Below are positions 62,462 through 64,000 of a stretch of 64,000 nt of DNA, one piece after another; position 1 is the stretch's first letter, and every line of letters begins with the position of its first letter. Made by a program: the position numbers and the translations under genes. Below the pieces are notes generated by a model, which made no database searches, was not told the origin of the DNA, and saw only the letters and a program-made list of their open reading frames with translations. Origin of the DNA: Mucilaginibacter sp. OK098 (GTDB lineage Bacteria > Bacteroidota > Bacteroidia > Sphingobacteriales > Sphingobacteriaceae); assembly GCF_900142915.1 (NCBI RefSeq), contig NZ_FRCM01000001.1, forward strand, positions 868,001 to 932,000, given 5' to 3'.

Positions 62462-63815
62462 CCGTTATGAATGGCGGCTGGTGCTGCGTGTAATTTTGAT
62501 GTTTATTACGCTTACGGCAACATCAGTGTTGGTGGAAAAAGGCTCGGGATATTATATGTTTTTAGTAATAACCATTCCACTGGTGATCTACGAGGTTATT
62601 GACCTGATCCGTTTCCAGAAAAAAGCACAGGATGAGGTGAGCCAGTTTGTTGAATCAATCCATTATCGTGATTTTTCGCGTCATTTTGATGTGCGTAAGG
62701 CACCCAATGAACTCAAACCACTCCGTAAAGGTTTTAATGATATCAATACAACCTTTAAGCTAATCAGTCGCGAAAGGGAAACACAGTACCATTACCTGCA
62801 AAAAATACTGGAACTGGTTGATACCGGTATTATATCATACGAGCAGGAAAGCGGTGAAACCGGCTGGATAAATGAAGCCTTTAAAAAATTAATAGGTGTC
62901 CCCTATCTTAAAACAATCCATTCCCTAGAGAAACGCGAGGAGGTTTTATACCAGGAGATAATCAAGCTTAAGCCTGGCGACAGTAAAATTTTAACCATTA
63001 CGCGCAATCAGCAACTGGTTAAAATATTGGTTACGGCCAGCGTTATGCGAAGTGAGGATAAAATATACAAGTTGATTGCCTTTCAAAATGTTAGCGAAGC
63101 ATTGGACGAAACTGAATCAAAAGCATGGCAAAAGCTCTTGAATGTAATGACGCACGAGATCATGAATTCGGTAGCGCCAATATCTTCACTTGCCGATACG
63201 CTTAAAAACCGCCTGCAAAGTCCCGAAATTGCTAACAGCCCGGTAAGCAGCCAACTGGAAGACCTTGAGCTGGGTATTGATACCATTAAGCGGCGCAGCG
63301 AAGGCCTGCTTAAATTTACGGAGAGCTACCGCAGCCTTAACAAGATCACTAAGCTCGACCTTACTAAAATACTGGTGCGGAACCTGTTCGAATCACTGAA
63401 CAGGCTGATGCGGCCAACGCTGGAGAAAAAGCATATCGAGCTGGAAATAATTCTGCGTGATCCTGCATTGGCTATAGAGGCTGACCTTAACCTTATTGAG
63501 CAAGTACTTATAAACCTTTTGGTTAATGCCATTGAAGCAGTAAAAGACCGGGAGCATCCGCTGTTAACACTCTCAGCCGAAGTTTTAAGCAATGGTAAAA
63601 CGCTGGTAAAAGTAGCAGATAACGGCTTAGGTATGCCTACCGAATTGCTTGATAAAATATTTATACCATTTTTCAGTACCCGTAAAACAGGCAGCGGGAT
63701 TGGTTTAAGCCTTTGTAAACAGATAATGCTTTTGCATAAAGGAAACATCCAGGTACAATCAACAGATGGAGTGGGGTCAACATTTATATTGCAGTTTAGC
63801 CCATCGGGAGGGTGA
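62451..63815 (+). CDS. Histidine kinase, intramembrane-sensing, NtrB/NtrY-like
   Basis: It has 454 residues. Two membrane segments (about 10-28 and 34-53) are joined by only about five residues (E-K-G-S-G), so there is almost no extracellular sensor. Then follow a linker, a PAS-like region (about 105-215), the phosphoacceptor motif M-T-H-E-I-M-N-S (histidine at about 235) and a complete ATP-binding domain: N-L-L-V-N-A-I-E-A (N box), D-N-G-L-G-M (G1), F-F-S-T-R-K-T-G-S-G-I-G-L-S (F and G2). The ATG lies inside the end of the regulator gene (ATGATATTTAA), so translation is probably coupled. Kinases with such a short hairpin often sense through a partner membrane protein, as BceS does with its FtsX-type transporter; here the permeases would be the obvious partners. 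Confidence 0.95.
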   Translation: MIFNRYEWRLVLRVILMFITLTATSVLVEKGSGYYMFLVITIPLVIYEVIDLIRFQKKAQDEVSQFVESIHYRDFSRHFDVRKAPNELKPLRKGFNDINTTFKLISRERETQYHYLQKILELVDTGIISYEQESGETGWINEAFKKLIGVPYLKTIHSLEKREEVLYQEIIKLKPGDSKILTITRNQQLVKILVTASVMRSEDKIYKLIAFQNVSEALDETESKAWQKLLNVMTHEIMNSVAPISSLADTLKNRLQSPEIANSPVSSQLEDLELGIDTIKRRSEGLLKFTESYRSLNKITKLDLTKILVRNLFESLNRLMRPTLEKKHIELEIILRDPALAIEADLNLIEQVLINLLVNAIEAVKDREHPLLTLSAEVLSNGKTLVKVADNGLGMPTELLDKIFIPFFSTRKTGSGIGLSLCKQIMLLHKGNIQVQSTDGVGSTFILQFSPSGG

Positions 63816-63914
63816 TAAGATCCAGGCTGGGTTTTAAGTCAATCTATCATCATGTTTTTTAAAAGCAGACCTGGTTTTCAACTTAAAAGGTAGTATTGTA
63901 GTATAAATTTAAAA

Positions 63915-64000
63915 ATGCAATCATCTAATTTAAAGCGTGTTTTCGCCATTTCCGGCAGCCTGCGTTCAGGCTCGTCAAACCACAATATTCTTAACTTTTT
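63915..64000 (+). CDS. NAD(P)H-dependent FMN reductase-like protein, 5' end only
   Basis: Twenty-eight codons are visible before the window ends. They read V-F-A-I-S-G-S-L-R-S-G-S-S-N-H-N after a short lead, which is the FMN phosphate-binding loop (S-G-S-L-R-x-x-S-x-N) of the NADPH-dependent FMN reductase flavodoxin fold. The ATG follows an A-rich TTTAAAAATG context. The 99 bp before it hold no clear promoter or terminator. It is probably unrelated to the transporter system. Confidence 0.75.
   Translation, partial: MQSSNLKRVFAISGSLRSGSSNHNILNF

Noticed and set aside
63326..63748. Minus-strand open frame of 140 codons in the kinase gene
   Set aside because: Antisense to the conserved kinase core; serine-rich shadow frame.

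Overview
The window comes from a member of the Bacteroidota, most likely the Sphingobacteriaceae (Mucilaginibacter or Pedobacter type). The evidence is the low-to-moderate GC, the A-rich translation starts such as TAAATAAAATG with almost no Shine-Dalgarno sequences, and the proteins themselves. I saw no RNA genes, insertion sequences, CRISPR arrays or phage genes.

From position 1 to about 58.3 kb, on the minus strand, lies a tandem array of 23 paralogous ABC-transporter permeases. One is cut by the left edge and 22 are complete and undamaged (783-836 residues). Each is a single-chain double MacB/FtsX permease: transmembrane segment, large periplasmic domain, three transmembrane segments, then the same unit again, ending in a near-invariant tail (N-P-V-K-S-L-R-S-E). 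The only other gene in the array encodes a secreted DUF4097-like beta-repeat protein (24.7-25.7 kb). In transcription order the array is headed by one ABC ATPase (58.6-59.3 kb) and one membrane-fusion protein (59.4-60.7 kb). I number the permeases P1-P23 from left to right; transcription runs P23 to P1.

Divergent from this set is a two-component system: an NtrC-type sigma-54 response regulator (61.1-62.5 kb) and an overlapping histidine kinase with two membrane segments and almost no extracellular loop. A partial NAD(P)H-dependent FMN-reductase-like gene ends the window.

The strongest new signal is regulatory. Three intergenic regions (about 1.3, 24.4 and 60.8 kb) each carry a pair of 17-bp sites fitting YGTWCG-N4-TGWWACA. 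The two sites start exactly 22 bp apart in all three cases. Each pair lies 54-56 bp upstream of a minus-strand element TKGGYAYR-N4-TT, which looks like the -24 half of a sigma-54 promoter with a degenerate -12 half. The local response regulator carries a matching oddity, GAYTDA in place of GAFTGA. I infer that it drives three blocks: MFP-ATPase-P23 to P11, P10 to P2, and P1 onward.

Most gaps between permeases hold inverted arrays of 7-bp units (TCATTAG/TCATTGG and relatives). These begin at or inside the stop codon of one gene and end just before the start of the next, so each junction could fold into an mRNA hairpin. The system as a whole looks like one energising ATPase and one periplasmic adaptor with many interchangeable, diversifying permeases, under one membrane-sensing sigma-54 circuit. 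The transported substrates are unknown.
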